This document shows, piece after piece, positions 40,311-43,258 of a stretch of 43,258 nt of DNA. How positions within the stretch are numbered: the stretch's first letter is position 1; the number at the start of each line of letters is the position of its first letter. A program made the translations under genes and the position numbers. Origin of the DNA: Desulfovibrio piger ATCC 29098 (lineage in GTDB: Bacteria; Desulfobacterota; Desulfovibrionia; Desulfovibrionales; Desulfovibrionaceae); contig NZ_DS996359.1 of the NCBI RefSeq assembly GCF_000156375.1, positions 565,156 through 608,413 on the forward strand, given 5' to 3'. Below the pieces are notes generated by a model. It was given only the letters and a program-made list of their open reading frames with translations, was not told the origin of the DNA and did no database searches.

Positions 40311-41431
40311 CGACCATCGTTGCCGCCATCATTGTCCTTGGCGGCCTGATCTTCTTCCATGAACTGGGACATTTCACCGTGGCCCGCTGGCTGGGCATGG
40401 GCGTGTCCACCTTTTCCCTGGGCTTTGGCCCCAAACTGCTCAAATACCGTCACGGCAAGACGGAATACGCCCTGTCGCTGGTGCCCCTGGGCGGCTATGT
40501 GGCCCTGGTGGGCGAGAACGACGAGAACGACATCCCCAGCGGCTTCACACGGGAGGAATGCTTTTCCCTGCGGCCCGCATGGCAGCGCTTCCTCGTGATC
40601 GCGGCCGGGCCTTTCGCCAACATCCTGCTGGCCTGCATCCTGTGCTGGGTGGTGGCCTGGGGCTGGGGAAATACCGTCATGCTGCCGCAGGTGGGCACCG
40701 TCATGCCCCAGAGCGCGGCGGCACAGGCCGGTCTGCAAAAGGGCGACCTGATCCTGAGCATCGACGGCCAGGCTCTCAGCTCGTGGGACGAGATATCCCC
40801 GACCGTGGCCGCGGCCAACGGCCGTCCCCTGACCCTGACCGTGGCCCGGCAGCCCGCCGAGGGCATGACCCAGGGCACGGAACTGGAGCTGACCCTGACG
40901 CCGCAGTGGAGCACGCGCAAGACCATCTTTGGCGAGGATGAGAAAGCCTGGCTCATCGGCATCGGGCCGCTGGGCTCGGTGCGCGTGGAAGAACTGGGCT
41001 TTGCCGAGGCGCTGGAGACGGGCCTTGTCCAGACCTGGCGTCTGGTGGACCTGACCTGGCAGAGCTTCGTCAAACTGGCCCAGCGCGTGGTGCCCGCCGA
41101 TCAGGTGGGCGGTCCCATCATGATCGCCCAGATGGTGGGCCAGCAGGCGGAGCAGGGCCTTGTGGGCGTGCTTGGTCTGGCGGCGCTCATCAGCATCAAC
41201 CTGGCCATCCTCAACCTGCTGCCCGTGCCCGTGCTGGACGGCGGCCAGATGCTCTTTTGCCTCATCGAGATGATCTTCCGCCGCCCCGTGCCGCAGAAGA
41301 TCCAGGAATGGGGCATGCGCGTGGGCATGGCCCTGCTGCTGAGCCTGATGATCTTTGCCACCTTCAACGACGTGACACGCATCATCAATACGCCGGACGA
41401 GGCCCCGGCCGTGGAAAAAACGGCCCCCTAG
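40304..41431 (+). CDS. rseP: Site-2 membrane zinc protease RseP
   Basis: A 375-residue intramembrane metalloprotease that cleaves transmembrane segments such as anti-sigma factors and signal peptides. The zinc motif HELGH is at residues 19-23 in the first membrane helix. One PDZ domain (about 125-210, with AAQAGLQKGDLILSIDG) and the second active-site motif VPVLDGGQMLF follow. The start codon is GTG, overlapping the dxr stop, with GGAG upstream. It lacks the second PDZ domain of E. coli RseP. Confidence 0.95.
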   Translation: MLTTIVAAIIVLGGLIFFHELGHFTVARWLGMGVSTFSLGFGPKLLKYRHGKTEYALSLVPLGGYVALVGENDENDIPSGFTREECFSLRPAWQRFLVIAAGPFANILLACILCWVVAWGWGNTVMLPQVGTVMPQSAAAQAGLQKGDLILSIDGQALSSWDEISPTVAAANGRPLTLTVARQPAEGMTQGTELELTLTPQWSTRKTIFGEDEKAWLIGIGPLGSVRVEELGFAEALETGLVQTWRLVDLTWQSFVKLAQRVVPADQVGGPIMIAQMVGQQAEQGLVGVLGLAALISINLAILNLLPVPVLDGGQMLFCLIEMIFRRPVPQKIQEWGMRVGMALLLSLMIFATFNDVTRIINTPDEAPAVEKTAP

Positions 41432-41452
41432 CGTCCGGCGGGAGAAATCGAT

Positions 41453-42265
41453 ATGGCGACACACGCTGCCCCCGGAACGGGGCTGGAGCTGATACTCAAC
41501 GCCGCTGAAGGCGTGTTGCAGATCGTGGTCACGGAGGATGAGGCCATCCTCTGTGCGCAGGAGTGGTACCGCAGCGAGCGGGCCACGGAGATCCTGGCCC
41601 CGGCGCTGGCCGAACTGGCCACGTCATTGGGCATCCGCTGGAGCGACCTGCGCCGCATCGCCTGCGTGCGCGGGCCGGGCTCCTTTACGGGCATCCGCCT
41701 GACCCTGGCCACGGCCGCGGCCCTGCGCCGTTGCGGCCGGGCGCAGCTGGCCGGGCTGGACTACATGCAGGCCCTGGCCACTACGGCCGTCATGCGGCGC
41801 GGCATGCTCTACGGCGGCCACGTCTGGGTCCTGACCCATGCTCGCCGCAACCTTGTCCACTGCCAGCCTTTCATCAGTTACGGGCCCGAGATCCCGGCCC
41901 AGCCCCTGCAGGGCGTGTCCCTGTGCACGCCGGCCGAGGCCGTGGCGGCCATCACGGCCGATACGGCGGACGCCGTGCTGGTCTGCGGTACGGGCCTGCG
42001 GCGCAATGCGGATGCCTGCGCTCCGCTGGAAAACCTGCCTGCCGTGACCTGCCTGCCCGCCTGCATCCATGCCTCCACCGAGGCCCTGTGCCTGCTGGCG
42101 CGCCATGGCGATTACGCTCCTGAGGACATCGAGCCGCTGTATGTGCGCCCCTGCGATGCCGTGGACAACCTGCCCGATCTGGCCCGTCGCCAGGGGCGGG
42201 ACAGTGATGCCGCCACGGCCGAACTGGAGCGTCTGCTGCATCTGGCCCCGGGCAGCGAGATCTGA
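41453..42265 (+). CDS. tsaB: tRNA threonylcarbamoyladenosine biosynthesis protein TsaB
   Basis: A 270-residue ASKHA-fold protein that, with TsaD and TsaE, makes the t6A modification of ANN-decoding tRNAs. CVRGPGSFTGIRLTLATAAA is the key family motif, and IEPLYVRPCDA is the typical C-terminal segment. The N-terminal DTS motif usual in TsaB is not kept (LELILNAAEG), so the ATP site is degenerate, as expected for TsaB. It follows rseP by 21 bp. Confidence 0.9.
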   Translation: MATHAAPGTGLELILNAAEGVLQIVVTEDEAILCAQEWYRSERATEILAPALAELATSLGIRWSDLRRIACVRGPGSFTGIRLTLATAAALRRCGRAQLAGLDYMQALATTAVMRRGMLYGGHVWVLTHARRNLVHCQPFISYGPEIPAQPLQGVSLCTPAEAVAAITADTADAVLVCGTGLRRNADACAPLENLPAVTCLPACIHASTEALCLLARHGDYAPEDIEPLYVRPCDAVDNLPDLARRQGRDSDAATAELERLLHLAPGSEI

Positions 42266-42278
42266 TGCTGTGATGTGA

Positions 42279-42318
42279 CAGGGCGTGTTCGGGGGAAGGA
42301 AGCTTTTCCCAACACGCC
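42279..42318 (+). terminator. Hairpin after tsaB without a T-run
   Basis: GGGCGTGTT / AACACGCCC (9 bp) encloses GGGGAA / TTTTCCC. No T-run follows, so it may only stabilise the tsaB mRNA end. Confidence 0.4.
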
Positions 42319-42392
42319 CATGTGCTTCCATGCGGGCGTGCCCGGGCTCCTGAGCCTTTCACAGCGATGTCCGTTTCCAAGGAGGGACGCGC

Positions 42393-42899
42393 ATGTCTGA
42401 TGAACATATCCTTGAGGGCAGTGATGCCGGTGAACGGCCCCTGCTCAGTTATCGCCAGTCCTGGCTGGCCTGGGCCGGGCCGGTGCTGATGCTGCTGGTC
42501 TGCGTGGCCCTGTGCGTGGCCGGGCAGCGCTACATGCCGGAATTTTTCTGGATCTTCGCGGGCGTGGGCGCCCTGCTGGTGCTGTGCATGGTCTACAGGA
42601 TCCTGCTGGTGCGCAGCGTGCACCTGTATGCCGACAGCAAGGGCGTCTGGCTGTACCGGGGCATCCTGCCCTGGAACCGGGGCGCCGTGGGCGTCAAATG
42701 GCGGGATATGGAAGATGCGGCCTTCACCTCGGGTTTCAGCAGCTGGCTGTTCAACAGCTATACCGTGCGGGTGGGCAACCGTTTTTCGCAGCAGAGCGAG
42801 ATCCTGGTGCACAATATCGCCAACGGGCGCGAAGCCGTGAACCAGCTCAACGAGTTGCAGGGACGTTTTTGCGGTCGTGCCGCCCGGCATGACGATTAA
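42393..42899 (+). CDS. Small membrane protein with a PH-like domain, function unknown
   Basis: A 168-residue protein I do not recognise by name. Two hydrophobic segments (about residues 25-45 and 50-70: WAGPVLMLLVCVALCVAG and FFWIFAGVGALLVLCMVY) are followed by a predicted beta-rich domain with VHLYADSKGVWLYRGILPWNRG and VKWRDMEDAAF, the pattern of bacterial PH-domain membrane proteins. AAGGAGG precedes the ATG. It follows tsaB by 127 bp with a hairpin between, so co-transcription is uncertain. Confidence 0.7.
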   Translation: MSDEHILEGSDAGERPLLSYRQSWLAWAGPVLMLLVCVALCVAGQRYMPEFFWIFAGVGALLVLCMVYRILLVRSVHLYADSKGVWLYRGILPWNRGAVGVKWRDMEDAAFTSGFSSWLFNSYTVRVGNRFSQQSEILVHNIANGREAVNQLNELQGRFCGRAARHDD

Positions 42900-42936
42900 A
42901 GCCTGCCCCGTCTGAACCGGGGAAAGAGATAGAGAT

Positions 42937-42987
42937 GCGAGAGGGGGAGGGGCGTTTTTTGGTAAAAACTGCCCCTCCCCCTCTCGC
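42937..42987. repeat. Polypurine palindrome, same design as 38831-38884
   Basis: 17-bp perfect arms at 42937-42953 and 42971-42987 (GCGAGAGGGGGAGGGGC and its complement), topped by T6 opposite A5. The order G/A-rich arm, then C, then T-run, loop, A-run, C/T-rich arm is shared with the 38.8-kb palindrome. Confidence 0.8.
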
Positions 42988-43124
42988 GCTCTTCCCCACC
43001 CCGAAAAAACTTTTCTTCTGGTCTGCATGGCGGGTCTCCGTCGCTGTGTGGCGGGCATGGTGTCGCAAGGCTGGATCGACCCGGCGCAAGGCTCACGTTT
43101 CGTCCCTATAATTCCTCTGGATGG

Positions 43125-43167
43125 CATAAAAACGCCCCGTATCGGCTCGATACGGGGCGTTTTTATG
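43125..43167. terminator. Bidirectional intrinsic terminator
   Basis: Perfect 19-bp arms (43125-43143 and 43149-43167) with loop GGCTC. The GC-rich core ACGCCCCGTATC is flanked by A5 on one side and T5 on the other, so it can stop transcription from either strand. Confidence 0.9.
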
Positions 43168-43258
43168 CTGCCGGGGGACAGCCCGGCACGGTTTCGGCGT
43201 CTCTGATGACCGTCAGGGGCCATAATAAAAGTTTTAGGAAGGGAGAGGGGGGAGCATG

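Larger units (their letters stand above)
42900..43258. other. 359-bp terminal stretch with two palindromes and a possible start codon
   Basis: It contains the palindromes at 42937-42987 and 43125-43167. The last three bases (43256-43258) are ATG preceded by GGGGGGAG, likely the start of a rightward gene beyond the window. No other coding sequence is seen. Confidence 0.5.

Noticed and set aside
1..43258. Scan for tRNA, rRNA, tmRNA, RNase P RNA and insertion sequences
   Set aside because: I saw no T-loop GTTCRANYC context with an acceptor stem, no rRNA-like conserved segment, no transposase-like protein and no terminal repeats flanking a gene. A covariance-model search would be needed to be certain.

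Overview
The window looks like a chromosomal segment from a high-GC sulfate-reducing deltaproteobacterium, most likely Desulfovibrio or a close relative. The evidence is the archaeal-type entry into aromatic amino acid synthesis (DhnA-family aldolase plus 3-dehydroquinate synthase II joined to pheA-aroA-tyrA), a paralogue of adenylylsulfate reductase (AprAB), a near-perfect sigma-54 promoter, and the rpsB-tsf / pyrH-frr-uppS-cdsA / dxr-rseP housekeeping order. Assignment is from gene content, not from a search.

Region 1 (127-8724) is one rightward operon of visibly lower GC content than its neighbours. It encodes a LarA-like nickel-pincer racemase, a GntR/FCD regulator, an HPr-kinase-like P-loop protein, a phosphosulfolactate synthase (ComA) homologue, and a complete LIV-type ABC importer (LivH, a fused LivM-LivG, LivF, LivK). 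I propose that it imports sulfolactate or a close relative, epimerises it, phosphorylates it, and splits phosphosulfolactate to PEP and sulfite with ComA running backwards. The sulfite would feed respiration. This is the strongest candidate for an undescribed system here.

Region 2 (8959-16985) holds a DASS-type anion transporter followed by a shortened AprA/AprB-like pair and a Crp/Fnr regulator. After these come a PHP histidinol-phosphatase, a divergent LysR / aldo-keto reductase pair and a half-size AbrB membrane protein.

Region 3 (17218-22684, minus strand) is the aromatic amino acid operon. It is preceded by an unannotated 35-residue leader peptide in which 9 of 11 consecutive residues are Phe, Tyr or Trp, followed by a terminator and a competing antiterminator pairing: a classical attenuator. 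Next (22844-28300, minus strand) come a DHH phosphoesterase, a CbiR-like cobamide-remodelling enzyme and a large M16C peptidase.

Region 4 (28472-29249) lies between the peptidase and rpsB. It has a consensus sigma-54 promoter with upstream direct repeats. The predicted transcript carries a small ORF inside a long hairpin, then three tandem GC-rich hairpins whose loops and linkers are C/U-rich and complementary to the Shine-Dalgarno sequence, then a strong terminator. It resembles in design the alphaproteobacterial cuckoo/CcsR-type RNAs.

Region 5 (29656-43258) is housekeeping: rpsB, tsf, then an interposed TerC-CBS-CorC protein and an AI-2E/PerM-family permease, then pyrH-frr-uppS-cdsA, dxr-rseP-tsaB and a small PH-domain-like membrane protein. 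The gaps hold several very stable palindromes, some built to the same polypurine-stem design. I saw no tRNA, rRNA, insertion sequence or CRISPR array.
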